From positions 2,065,001 through 2,129,000 of the forward strand of contig JANJXV010000030.1 in NCBI GenBank assembly GCA_024803745.1: 64,000 nt of DNA, written 5' to 3'. The notes beneath the pieces were generated by a model. It was not told where the DNA came from. It was given only the letters and a program-made list of their open reading frames with translations, and ran no database searches. Both the position numbers and the translations under genes were made by a program. Of the stretch, positions 47,701-56,764 are shown piece after piece. The stretch is from Megascapheus bottae (Eukaryota > Chordata > Mammalia > Rodentia > Geomyidae). Positions within the stretch are counted from its first letter, which is position 1; each line of letters starts with the position of its first letter.

Positions 47701-48249
47701 GTTGGCTTTGAACTGCGATTCTCAGATCTCAGCCTCCTGAGTAGCTAGAATGACAGGGAGAAGCCACTAGTGTCCGGCTTGGTCCTCTGTTTTAAACAGC
47801 ACAAACCAGACACTAATGGGGTCCACAAATACGTACCAGGTGTGCCCTGTGGCAGGCTGCATTCTGGGCATGCACACAGCTGATTCTCCCCTTGGTCCTA
47901 TTCTTAAGGCCTGCCCCCACCCAATAGAGAACACTCACCTGTAGTTGTGGTTTGAATTTTTGTTTTTATTGTTATTAAAAAGGTGATGTACAGTTACCTA
48001 AATCAAGTCAGGAGCACATTTCCTCATGGATATGGCACTCTTCCCCCCCTGGCACTCTCTCCCTGTCGCTGTGATTTTAATGATGGTTTCATTCTCGTTT
48101 CTAGGGAGAGGAAAATGGCTTCCCGGACAGTACTGGAGTACCTCTCTCAGGTAAAGATATCGGGGCCTCAGGGATGGCTAGCGCTGGAAGCAGAGTTGGG
48201 AATGTGTTTATCCCTAATGCACTTCTGTGTGTGTGTGTGTGTGTGTGTG

Positions 48250-48328
<79 letters not shown>

Positions 48329-48761
48329 GTGTGTTCTAGAAAGCAGCGATGACCTGGGCGTCCCCTTTCTTCCCGAAGGAGTCAGCCAGGACGCGCTGTG
48401 CCAGGAAGGCTGTTCCTGCTCCTCCTGTTCCCTGCGGGCCCCCACCATAAGCGACCTGCTGGATGACCAGGACTTACTGGACGTGATCAGGATGAAGCTG
48501 GACCCGCGTCACCCCACGGTGAAGAACTGGAGGAACTTCGCCAGCAGGTGGGGCATGTCCTACGACGAGCTCTGCTTCCTGGAGCAGAGGCCCCAGAGCC
48601 CCACCTTGGAGTTCCTGTTCCGCCACAGCCAGAGGACGGTGGCCCAGCTCATGGAGCTGTGCCGGCTCTACCACAGGGCCGACGTGGAGAAGGTGTTGCG
48701 CAGGTGGGTGGACGAGGAGTGGCCCCGGAGGGGCCGCCCAGACCGCCGCACACCTTTCTAG
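37510..48761 (+). CDS. EDARADD: EDARADD, EDAR-associated death domain adaptor (complete short-N-terminus isoform)
   Basis: Cytoplasmic adaptor that couples the ectodysplasin receptor EDAR to TRAF/NF-kB signalling in hair, tooth and gland development (family knowledge). Exons 37510-37540, 40775-40833, 42114-42153, 44738-44799, 48105-48150 and 48379-48761 join in frame to 206 codons; human isoform B is 205 aa. The start [11 protein letters not shown] matches the isoform B first exon. PIQDT at residues 35-39 fits a PxQxT TRAF-binding motif. A cysteine-rich patch ([10 protein letters not shown]) lies at 87-96, and the death domain spans roughly 110-195 ([38 protein letters not shown]). The alternative first exon of isoform A was not found. 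A second in-frame acceptor 39 nt upstream of exon 6 could add 13 residues. Confidence 0.96.
38480..40770. other. EDARADD intron 1, unique stretch
   Basis: CpG island tail, then ordinary intron with C-homopolymers near 39920 and 40470. No SINE recognised, unlike the rest of the window. Confidence 0.5.
40775..40833 (+). CDS. EDARADD: EDARADD exon 2
   Basis: Follows a strong pyrimidine tract and CCAG. It completes an aspartate codon and encodes [19 protein letters not shown], then a GTGGGT donor. Phase 0 at the end. Confidence 0.95.
40895..40983. repeat. Pyrimidine (CCCT/CCTT)n tract
   Basis: C-rich then CCCTCCCTCCCT/TTCCTTCC simple sequence. Confidence 0.85.
40984..41185 (-). mobile_element. 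B1-Geo dimeric SINE (diverged)
   Basis: Reverse copy joined to the pyrimidine tract. Confidence 0.68.
41190..42110. other. EDARADD intron 2, unique stretch
   Basis: Holds a (TG)n microsatellite at 41671-41709. Nothing else recognised. Confidence 0.6.
42114..42153 (+). CDS. EDARADD: EDARADD exon 3 (PIQDT motif)
   Basis: A 40-nt exon after TTTCTACAG encoding [13 protein letters not shown] plus one base, with a GTATGT donor. Human has E where this has G after PIQDT. Confidence 0.95.
42250..42451 (+). mobile_element. IDL-Geo dimeric SINE with 15-bp TSD
   Basis: Full length. Flanked by perfect AAAAGTGTAAAGCAG (42235-42249 and 42452-42466) in EDARADD intron 3. Confidence 0.93.
42570..42802 (+). 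mobile_element. B1-Geo dimeric SINE
   Basis: Full length; a right-monomer remnant follows to about 42890. Confidence 0.8.
42912..43085 (-). mobile_element. B1-Geo SINE, shortened
   Basis: Reverse copy with a reduced middle. Confidence 0.6.
43090..44730. other. EDARADD intron 3, unique stretch
   Basis: Moderately GC-rich between 43.6 and 44.4 kb. No gene or repeat recognised. Confidence 0.5.
44738..44799 (+). CDS. EDARADD: EDARADD exon 4
   Basis: After TTTTTCCCTAG; encodes [20 protein letters not shown] and a final E, then a GTAAGG donor. AEECDTIT and NCP are shared with human; the second half diverges. Confidence 0.94.
44873..45053 (-). mobile_element. IDL-Geo SINE (diverged)
   Basis: Reverse copy; followed at 45058-45150 by another reverse right-monomer piece. 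Confidence 0.68.
45187..45302 (+). mobile_element. B1/7SL-like SINE monomer
   Basis: GCACGCACCTGTAATCCCGA and GGAGACTCTATCTCAAGG are classic 7SL-type SINE words. Confidence 0.6.
45552..45806. mobile_element. Head-to-head B1-type SINE fragments
   Basis: A plus copy (45552-45715) runs into a minus B1 left monomer (45722-45806). Confidence 0.6.
46166..46263. repeat. (CTTC)/(CTCTCC) pyrimidine tract
   Basis: CTTCCTTCC units and a duplicated CTCTCTCCCTCC block. Confidence 0.9.
46270..46470 (-). mobile_element. B1-Geo SINE (diverged)
   Basis: Reverse copy with GTGAGCCACCAGAGCCCAGC end. Confidence 0.65.
46480..47590. other. EDARADD intron 4, unique stretch
   Basis: Contains a short (AC)n run at 47229-47250. 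Nothing else recognised. Confidence 0.5.
47603..47782 (-). mobile_element. B1-Geo SINE
   Basis: Reverse copy, 3'-truncated. Confidence 0.75.
47955..48060 (-). mobile_element. LINE-type 3' end, second family
   Basis: TTTTTATTGTTATTAAAAAG, then GTGATGTACAGTTACC, ending just before EDARADD exon 5. Confidence 0.4.
48105..48150 (+). CDS. EDARADD: EDARADD exon 5
   Basis: After CGTTTCTAG; encodes [15 protein letters not shown] plus one base, with a GTAAAG donor. Matches human [15 protein letters not shown]. Confidence 0.94.
48225..48333. repeat. (TG)n array next to the EDARADD intron 5 acceptor
   Basis: Over 100 bp of GT/TG with GGTGT interruptions, ending 5 bp before an upstream acceptor TTCTAG and about 45 bp before the main exon 6 acceptor. 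In the transcript it reads (UG)n. Confidence 0.95.
48379..48761 (+). CDS. EDARADD: EDARADD exon 6 (death domain, stop)
   Basis: Terminal exon encoding [16 protein letters not shown], the death domain and the stop at 48759-48761. The start after CTTCCCGAAG gives a gap-free match to the human protein ([12 protein letters not shown] against EISKDNSCKENC). An alternative acceptor at 48338-48339 is in frame and would add 13 residues. A (TG)n array lies immediately upstream. Confidence 0.93.
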
Positions 48762-48850
48762 ACCTCCACGCCGCCCGGGCCTCTCCCATGAGCCGGGGGT
48801 GTGAAGCTGATCCCAGGAGTTTAGACTGGAGTGGATCGGGCTGTGAGAGA

Positions 48851-48856
48851 AATAAA
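48851..48856 (+). terminator. EDARADD: EDARADD proximal poly(A) signal candidate
   Basis: AATAAA occurs 90 bp after the stop codon. Human EDARADD has a much longer 3' UTR as I recall, so distal sites are likely too. Confidence 0.45.
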
Positions 48857-49159
48857 ATGAACCCCGCTTCCCTGCTGCTGAGGATCTCCAGGGCCTGGGC
48901 CCTGGGTGGCTCTGGCGGGTGGGTGACATGCTCTGGAGGAGTTTCGGCCACCGCCGACATCCACGCAGGACATGTTACAGCTCCATCCCATCCCTCCTGC
49001 TTCTGTTATGAGTCTTGTTCAGTAATGAGCAACTGGGCGTGATCTGGCTGAGCCACACGGAATGCAGATGTCATACCTTTGTGTGAATGTACTGGGTGGA
49101 GTTTGAACTGGAGGCTTCTTGTTTGCTAGTCAAGGGCGATTCTGCTTGAGTCATACCTC

Positions 49160-49395
49160 CAGCCCTTCGTTTGGTGCTAGTCCTGGGGTTTGAACTCAGG
49201 GTCTGATCTGTGTTGCTCAAGGCTAGCACTCTACCACTGGAATCACAGTGCCACGTGTGACCCTGTATGTACGTGTGTGCGTGCATGTGCATGCACGCAC
49301 ACCTGTCTTATTGGAGAGGAGTCTCATGGATTTTCTGTTGTTCCTGGTTTGGCTTCTAACTGTGGTCCTCAGATCTCAGCCTCCCAACTAGAACC
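49160..49395 (-). mobile_element. B1-Geo SINE with internal GT/AC stretch
   Basis: Reverse copy downstream of the EDARADD stop. Confidence 0.6.
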
Positions 49396-49517
49396 TTTGT
49401 CTTCAAATTCAGGAACAGCAGGGAATTCCACTGCAATACAGCACCATCTCCTCTCCAGCTGACTGTGAATAATTTCTAGCCCAGGATCTATCATCCTCGA
49501 GGACATGGCCTTGAAAG

Positions 49518-49519
<2 letters not shown>

Positions 49520-49570
<51 letters not shown>
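49520..49570. repeat. (GT)n microsatellite
   Basis: About 24 GT units. Confidence 0.95.
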
Positions 49571-49574
<4 letters not shown>

Positions 49575-49577
<3 letters not shown>

Positions 49578-50215
49578 GGTGTCATGTTGGCTAGGCTGAC
49601 GCTCTACTGCCACACTTCCAGCCTTTGATTATTTTTGATAGGATGTTTTCGTTTTCCTTGGGCCTGTGCCCAGACCTCAGTCCTCCTGTTATCAGCTTCT
49701 CCATATTTGTGCCACCATACCCAACCTCTTCTGTTGAGATGGAGTCTCGACAAGCTTACAGTTCACTCAGACTCTGCCTTTGGTGAAGTGTAGGTTGGCT
49801 TTGATCTGTGTTACATTTTGAAAGACTAAGCAGTAATTCTCCACGGAACTACAAGTATAAATCAGATGGTAACCTCAAACAGTTGCTTAAAACGTTATTA
49901 ACTTATAACTGCTGTCGCTTGCACACACATACTTTGCCAAGAGTGGAAAGGAAGTTATGACTAATAGCTTGAATAACTGTTGGTAGTTATTAGTGCTTGA
50001 GTTATTGCATCCTAGAGAGCCACATGAAGCTGACCACACAGTCAACTTTTAGCAGCTTGAGGTGAGCTGGTCCTGCTGTTAGGACCAAGAAATAATCTCT
50101 TTAAATCATCTCCCAAACATAATTCTCTGTGGCCAGCTTCTACATAATACACATATTATTTGATTGCAATAGCCAAGATCCTCAAAGATACAAAGGAGAA
50201 ACAAAGACACTCTGA
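49575..50215. other. Intergenic stretch
   Basis: Diverged reverse B1-like remnant near 49580-49760; otherwise nothing recognised. Confidence 0.45.
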
Positions 50216-50219
50216 AACT

Positions 50220-50221
<2 letters not shown>

Positions 50222-50256
<35 letters not shown>
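50222..50256. repeat. (AC)n microsatellite
   Basis: Pure AC run. Confidence 0.93.
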
Positions 50257-50314
50257 AGGGGACCCAGATGGGAGATGAGAGACAAAAGTAAGATGTGTGG
50301 AGGTTTTTTGATTA

Positions 50315-50450
50315 AAAACATTTATTTTTTATTGTAATTAATAGAAGGGTTACAGTTATATTCGCCAGATAGAAGGCTCATTACTTCACACACGTTGATA
50401 TCCATTCTCATGTTTTTGTCCCCATTTCCCTCCCCCCACCCTGATGTGTG
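50315..50450 (-). mobile_element. LINE-type 3' end (reverse)
   Basis: Shares the TTATTGTAATTAATAGAAGG block and the CCCCATTTCCCTCCCCCC end with the copy at 19020. Confidence 0.6.
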
Positions 50451-50521
50451 GATTTTAAAATATGGTTTTGAATAGCTAGAGCTCCCATTGTGCTAGAATT
50501 TCAAATAAACTGTAGAAAGGA

Positions 50522-50722
50522 CCGAGCGCTGGTGGCTCACACCTGTAATCTTAACTATTTGGGAGGCTGAGATCTGAGGATCAAGGTTCTCAGCCCGCAG
50601 ACAAGTCTGTGAGATTCTCATCTCTAATCAGCTTAAATAGTAAGAGCATCAGCCATGAGGGGAAAAGCTAAGGGACAGTACCCAGGCTCTGAGTTCAAGC
50701 CCCGATACTGGCACAAGAAAAG
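50522..50722 (+). mobile_element. B1-Geo SINE
   Basis: Slightly shortened copy. Confidence 0.72.
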
Positions 50723-50992
50723 TAAACTATAACTTTCCCCCATCCCCACCCCAAGTTAGATGTCGTCTTTGTAGCTAGCAGCCAAATTCTGTTCAGGTTT
50801 CGGATGACTTTATTTTTCACTTCCATTCATGAAAACAAAAAGTCCCTTTACAAAGCATTCCACAGAAAACATCTAACAGATCTTGTTTTACCTGTTTCTG
50901 GCAAAGACAACTTTGTTCAGAAGCTAGAAAGTATGGAGATGAGGTTGCTTTTCAAGTTAATACTTAAATATTTGATTAGAAAGGTTTCGGGG

Positions 50993-51192
50993 GACCAGGA
51001 GTTTAGCCTAGTGGTAGAGTGCTTGCCTAGCATACACTAAGACCTGGGTTCCATTCCTTGGTACCACATACACAAAGAGTCAGAAGTAGTGTTGTGACTC
51101 ACTCAGGTGGTAGAGTTCCAGCCTTGAGAAAGCTCAAAGACAATGCTCAAGCCCTGAGTTCAAGCCCTGGGACTGGCAAAAAAAAAAAAAGG
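50993..51192 (+). mobile_element. IDL-Geo dimeric SINE
   Basis: Full length with A tail; AAAGGTT on both flanks. Confidence 0.85.
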
Positions 51193-51229
51193 TTGCAGGT
51201 GTGTGCATGTGTGTGTGTGTGGTGATAGA

Positions 51230-52610
51230 TCCACTGGGAAATTTCCAGAAGCTTCATTCCCTCAACTGTGATGCCAGAGAGCCAGCACCTGGCCAGCTTG
51301 AGAGGACCTGGCCCAGCGCAGCCCTGGCCTCTGGCCAGCGTGGCCCTCCGGGGCTCCCGTGCCACTGTGGCAAGGCCCGGGCTCCTGTCTTCCCAGACAT
51401 GCTGTAGCAAGCTGCTCTGGCCTGCCTGGCCTGCCTTTACTCCATCACAGCTAATAAAGAGGCAGCTTTGACAATGTATGCTAACGTGTCTGCTGATCGC
51501 AGAAGTCAGCAACTACATATGTGAACCCTGCATACTATGATGTTTAAGTGCCAGTTATCATGCCAGGGGACCCTAAAAGCTGAGCCTCCCAGAGTCTGCA
51601 GGAAGTGGCTATTATCAGAATCGCCTGACTGGACTGGATCAGAGTGCAGGCTGTGTGCTGAGCCGGGTGATTCGGGAGTTGGGGGTGGAGAGAGGAGACG
51701 GTTGGCTGGTGTGTGGACTTGAAGAGGCTATCAGTCTACATTGCATCTGGCCGCGCCCTGCACCCCCAGGGTTGAGTCTGAAGTGCAACGTTTTCCTTGC
51801 CTTTTAGGGAGCTCATTTTTCAAGGACAGCCTCTGATGGAAATGCTGTGGCGGGGTGGGTCCCGGGGGGGACACAGGAGCTCACTCTGAGGACCTTGGTG
51901 CCCCCTGGAGAATCCATGGCCCACCAGATTCCTCAGCAGTGAAAAGTCCAAACCACAGGGCTGTTTGCAAGCAGTTCACAAGTGTTTTAAACACAGAACA
52001 GCGTCTCCGCCTTTGAGATAATGTACATACTCAAGAGCTTTCCCACCATTCAGGTTCCTTTCTTTTATGACAAAGACAGTTCTAGAACATTGTTTCTTAC
52101 ACCTGAAGAAACCAGACTTGGGACCCGAGTCTGCAGAAGCTGAGGTGAGCCTGGTAAATGTGAACACAGCGGGGCTGGAGGGGGAAAGAGGTGAGTGCTT
52201 CCTGGGTGCTAGAGAGGTTAGGAAAAAGCCAGAGGACTCGGGTGAGCCCACTGGGACCGGTGGGTAAGCAGGTGGCATCTGTGAGGTCTGGGCTCCGTCA
52301 GGCACGCAGGCCTCTTGTAGGAGCAGCGTGAGTATTATGGCTTGGTCAAGCGTCTCTGAACACTGCCTGAGTTAAGACCTACATGATTTGAGACTGGTTT
52401 TCCTCATGGGAATAAACAAGAAGTGAGAAGTGCTTGTAACTAGTGGTAAAATGGCTTCAGTTTTGTCATTGTAGGCTCCATACCTGTGGCTTCACAGCAT
52501 AATATCACTGTTTAAGGCCCTCTGATGTTTTATTACACCAATTTGCACCCCAAAATGACTAATTTAGGTGCTAGATCGGCACCACTATCCAGTAAATGGT
52601 TATATGTTGA
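51230..52610. other. Intergenic unique stretch
   Basis: Holds a palindromic kappaB-like GGGAAATTTCC at 51236-51246. No gene recognised. Confidence 0.45.
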
Positions 52611-52617
52611 TTTAGCC

Positions 52618-52798
52618 AGTCCTGGGCTTGAGCTCAGGGCCTGAGCACTGTCCTTGGGCTTTCTCAAGGCCAGAGCTCTACCACTTGAGCCTCAGCACCA
52701 CTTCCGACTTTTTCTGCTTATGTGCTACTGAGGCATAGAGCCCAGGTCTTCGTGCATGCTAGGCAAGCACTCTACCACTAAGCCACACTCCTGGCCCA
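52618..52798 (-). mobile_element. IDL-Geo dimeric SINE
   Basis: Reverse copy without a long T run. Confidence 0.85.
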
Positions 52799-52833
52799 CT
52801 CAATGAATATTTAAAAGGCCAGAACACGCAGGG

Positions 52834-52945
52834 CACCCCCGGGTGGCTCATGCCTGTAACTCTAACCACTTGGGACTCGGAGATCTGAGGATTGCAGTTG
52901 AAAGCTAGCCAGGGGCAGGAGAGTTCACCAGCCGGTGAAGAACTC
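52834..52945 (+). mobile_element. B1/7SL-like SINE monomer
   Basis: GGTGGCTCATGCCTGTAACT start; right monomer missing. Confidence 0.55.
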
Positions 52946-52949
52946 AATT

Positions 52950-53565
52950 GTCTTCATGGCACCAGTAACCGAATATTCAATATGGTAGTTAGGTATCTAT
53001 TTTTCACAAAGCAGTACACTAGGCACCTAGGAGTGTGTAAGACAAGCTCCTTTTTCTCAACTTACACTGGAAGTGTGTAGCTCACACACAGGACAGAGAA
53101 AGACAACTATACTTTTAAAACAGTGCGTGTCAAAGGCTTAGATTCATCTGTTCAACCGGATCTTGAGTGACTCAGGCTTGGATTCTGGCGGGAGCCCCTG
53201 CAGGCCCTGGTCCCCTGCAGGCCCTGGTCTTCGCCCCCCTGCGGGGCAGCAGGCCATCCGTCAGTTCCTGCAGCTCCCTCGACCCCCGTGTTCATCAGGG
53301 TTGGCAGACTGAGCAGAATTCATAGTTCAGAACTTGCTAAGGAGCCCTCTGCTCCTGTCTTCCTTCTGCTTTCCATTTTACTGCTTCTGGGGTGACGGCA
53401 ATAACTGATGCCATGGGTGGTAAGGAGAAAACCACCACCGAGCACGAGTGCACAGGAGAGCCGACGCCAGCACGCGCCTTCCACGACCACGGGGTGAGGG
53501 GCGTCTGGGCGCTGGTCCGGGGACGGGAGCCACTGCACCCCGGGAGCCACAGACAGAGGAGAGTG
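52950..53565. other. Region upstream of LGALS8 minisatellites
   Basis: Contains a short direct duplication of CCCTGCAGGCCCTGGTC at 53198-53230. No gene recognised. Confidence 0.45.
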
Positions 53566-53567
53566 GA

Positions 53568-53840
53568 GGGGAAGGGCAGGGCCAGGGGAGGAGGAGGGAG
53601 GAGGGGAAGGGCAGGGCCAGGGGAGGAGGAGGGAGGAGGGGAAGGGCAGGGCCAGGGGAGGAGGAGGGAGGAGGGGAAGGGCAGGGCCAGGGGAGGAGGA
53701 GGGAGGAGGGGAAGGGCAGGGCCAGGGGAGGAGGAGGGAGGAGGGGAAGGGCAGGGCCAGGGGAGGAGGAGGGAGGAGGGGAAGGGCAGGGCCAGGGGAG
53801 GAGGAGGGAGGAGGGGAAGGGCAGGGCCAGGGGAGGAGGG
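53568..53840. repeat. 35-bp G-rich minisatellite
   Basis: About eight near-identical 35-bp units of GGGCAGGGCCAGGGG plus GGAGGAGGGAGGAGG-type sequence on the plus strand, upstream of the LGALS8 island. Each unit has enough G-runs for a quadruplex. Confidence 0.96.
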
Positions 53841-53999
53841 GTGGGGGTGCGCACGGCTTTCCTGGGCCGGGGGAGCGGCTCGGGCGCCGGGCTGGGGGCT
53901 CGGACGCCGGCAGTCTGCGGACCCCGCTTCCCCGCACCCCCGCCCTCCCGGCCCCCAGGCTCCGACCCCGGCCCCCCGGCTGCGCCCCCCGGCCACCCG

Positions 54000-54490
54000 C
54001 TCCCCAGCCCCGGGCTCCCGTTCCCCCCCCCCCCCCCCCCGGCTCCGACCCCGGCCCCCCCCGGCTCCGCCCCCCGGTTCCCCGGCTCCACTCCCCGGCC
54101 CCCCGGCTCCCCGGCTCCGACTCCGGTCCCCCGGCTGCGCCCCCCGGTCCCCCGCCCCCTAGCCCCGGGCTCCCGTTCCCCCCCCCCCCGGCTCCGACCC
54201 CGGCCCCCCCGGCTCCGCCCCCCGGTTCCCCGGCTCCACTCCCCGGCCCCCCGGCTCCCCGGCTCCGACTCCGGTCCCCCGGCTGCGCCCCCCGGTCCCC
54301 CGCCCCCTAGCCCCGGGCTCCCGTTCCCCCCCCCCCCCCCGGCTCCGACCCCGGCCCCCCCGGCTCCGCCCCCCGGTTCCCCGGCTCCACCCCCCGGCCC
54401 CCCGGCTCCCCGGCTCCGACTCCGGTCCCCCGGCTGCGCCCCCCGGTCCCCCGCCCCCCAGCCCCCGGCTCCCGTCCACCCCCGGCTCCG
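54000..54490. repeat. About 150-bp C-rich higher-order repeat
   Basis: Three full copies plus a partial one, marked by CGGGCTCCCGTTCC at about 54011, 54166 and 54314 (spacings 155 and 148). C-homopolymers of varying length follow each marker. Each copy is itself built from CCCCGGCTCCG-like words. Confidence 0.88.
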
Positions 54491-54499
54491 ACCCCGGCC

Positions 54500-55010
54500 C
54501 CCCGGCTCCCGGCCCCCCCGGCCCCCCGCGGCGTCCGCGCACGCGCGCCGGAAGTGGGCGTGGCCTGGCGGGCGGCGGACCGGCGGCGGCTGCGAGGGCG
54601 CCTGCGGCTCGGCCGGCCGGGGTGAGTCGGGGTCGCCGCCCAGGGCCGAGGGCGCCGGGCCGCGTCCGCCAGCGGTGCCCGGCGGGGCCAGGTGCGGGCC
54701 GGGCCGCCGGTGAGCCTGGGACGGGCGGGGCCGCGGGCCCCCTCGCCCACCTCGCCCCCGGGACGGCGCCCGGGGCTGCGGGGCGCGGCCGCTCGGCCTC
54801 TCCAGACGCCGGCGCTCCGACCTGCGAGGGCGGGAGGGACGGAGGGACGGAGGGAGGGAGGGCGGGAGGGCGGGCGGGCGGCCCCGCACCGGCGTGGGCT
54901 CGGCCTCCCCAGGACCCCGCAGGGCCCGGCGGGGAGCGTGGGACACCGCCGCGGACCTCGTGACGGGGACGCGGGCGCGGCGGCCGGGCGCTGCCGAGGC
55001 CACTGCGGGC
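54500..55010 (+). promoter_or_regulatory. LGALS8: LGALS8 CpG-island promoter
   Basis: CpG-dense core between two minisatellites. It holds an NRF1-like GCGCACGCGC, an ETS site CCGGAAGTG at 54548-54556 and an SP/KLF-like GGGCGTGG. A consensus donor GTGAGT at 54622 ends a candidate first exon. Confidence 0.7.
54560..54621 (+). other. LGALS8: LGALS8 candidate noncoding exon 1
   Basis: The 3' boundary is read from CCGGG|GTGAGT at 54622; the 5' end is a guess, placed just after the ETS site. It would splice to the acceptor at 58068. It contains no ATG before the donor. Confidence 0.5.
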
Positions 55011-55016
55011 CGGGGC

Positions 55017-56095
55017 CAACCCCCCTCCCCCCGGCTCGCCCTCCCCCTCCTGCCCCGCTTTCCCCACCCCCCGTGCTCGCCCTGCTCCCCCCTCCCCTCC
55101 CCACCCTCCCCCCGGGCTCGCCTTGCTCCCCCCTCCCCTCCCCCCCCCCGGGCTCGCCCTCCCCCTCCTGCCCCCTCCCCCTCCAGGCTCGCCCTCCCCC
55201 TCCTGCCCCCTCCCCCTCCAGGCTCGCCCTCCCCCCTCCTTCCCCCCTTCCCCCTCCTGGGCTCGCCCTCCTCCCCCCTCCCGCTCCCCACCCCGGGCTC
55301 GCCCTCCTCCCCCCTTCCCCCTCCCGGGCTCGCCCTCCTCCCCCCTTCCCCCTCCCGGGCTCGCCCTCCTCCCCCCTTCCCCCTCCCGGGCTCGCCCTCC
55401 TCCCCCCTTCCCCCTCCCGGGCTCGCCCTCCTCCCCCCTTCCCCCTCCCGGGCTCGCCCTCCTCCCCCCTTCCCCCTCCCGGGCTCGCCCTGCTCCCCCC
55501 TTCCCCCTCCTGGGCTCGCCCTCCTCCCCCCTCCCGCTCCCCACCCCGGGCTCGCCTTCCTCCCCCCTTCCCCCTCCCGGGCTCGCCCTGCTCCCCCCTT
55601 CCCCCTCCCGGGCTCGCCTTCCTCCCCCCTTCCCCCTCCCGGGCTCGCCCTCCTCCCCCCTTCCCCCTCCCGGGCTCGCCTTCCTCCCCCCTTCCCGGCT
55701 CGCCCTCCTCCCCCCTTCCCCCTCCCGGGCTCGCCCTCCTCCCCCCTTCCCCCTCCCGGGCTCGCCCTCCTCCCCCCTTCCCCCTCCCGGGCTCCCCCTC
55801 CTCCCCCCTTCCCCCTCCCGGGCTCCCCCTCCTCCCCCCTTCCCCCTCCCGGGCTCGCCCTCCTCCCCCCTTCCCCCTCCCGGGCTCCCCCTCCTCCCCC
55901 CTTCCCCCTCCCGGGCTCCCCCTCCTCCCCCCTTCCCCCTCCCGGGCTCCCCCTCCTCCCCCCTTCCCCCTCCCGGGCTCCCCCTCCTCCCCCCTTCCCC
56001 CTCCCGGGCTCCCCCTCCTCCCCCCTTCCCCCTCCTGGGCTCGCCCTTCCTCTCCTCCCCCCTTCCCCCTCCCGGGCTCGCCCTGCCCCCCCTCC
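55017..56095. repeat. 31-bp pyrimidine-rich minisatellite in LGALS8 intron 1
   Basis: About 30 units of 31 bp, each with one CCCGGGCTC block and a pyrimidine run ending CCCCCCTTCCCCCTC. Units are more degenerate before 55300. Late units change GCTCGCC to GCTCCCC. It starts about 400 bp after the candidate first-exon donor. Confidence 0.95.
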
Positions 56096-56099
56096 CCTC

Positions 56100-56760
56100 T
56101 GGCGCCTGTCTTGGGGTTCGGAGCCCAGCCCAGCCCAGGCTCTGCCCAGAGCCCCACTCCCAGCCTGTTTCCCCTCCCTGAGTGAGGACAAAGTCTGCGG
56201 CGACAGCAGGGCAGGATTTTCTGGAAGGGAAACCAGGCCGCCCCGGTGTCGTGTCTGGCTCAGCTCTGCCTGGAGGGAAGCAGGGTTTCCTAGAGGGGAG
56301 GAGGAGGAGGAGGAAGCCACGCAGAAGCTGGAGTGGAGCTGCGGCTCACGTGGAGGAGCCCTGTCTAGAGGGACAGCTCCCAGGCCGGGAGCTCAGGCCC
56401 AGACTGGACACTCCACACACACACACACACACACACACACATCCCTTAGCAACACGCAGGCCCCTGTCGTGAGAGGACGCAGGGCCCGGCCGGAGCGTGG
56501 CCTGGGCGGAGGCTCGGGTGCAGGCAGGGCACCTGCCTTGAGGAGAGCTAGAGGTGCTCAGGCCCTGAGTGCAGTCCTCACGACCGGCTCCTCCCTCCTC
56601 TCACTTGGTGAACTTGGAGGAGTAACTTATACACACAGTGAGTACTGCCAAATGTTCTAACTCACGAGCCCTCAGAATAAGCCTGTTTGGGAGTACTCAC
56701 TCTTGTTATTCTTACTTAACAAACAGGAAAAGCCCAATGAAAACATAATTTTTTTTCTTT
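56100..56760. other. LGALS8 intron 1 stretch
   Basis: Contains an (AC)n run at 56414-56442 and SINE-like right-monomer traces. No exon recognised. Confidence 0.45.
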
Positions 56761-56764
56761 TTTT

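Noticed and set aside
48174..48378. Continuous upstream frame into the EDARADD death-domain exon (poly Cys-Val)
   Set aside because: The Cys/Val run is translation of the TG array; the acceptors at 48338 and 48377 end the intron. Only the last 13 codons could be coding, through the upstream acceptor.
53378..56660. Frames of 980, 616, 588 and 497 codons on both strands around LGALS8
   Set aside because: They run through three different GC-rich arrays and continue into unrelated DNA; low-complexity Gly/Arg/Pro/Ser content; artefacts of GC-rich repeats.
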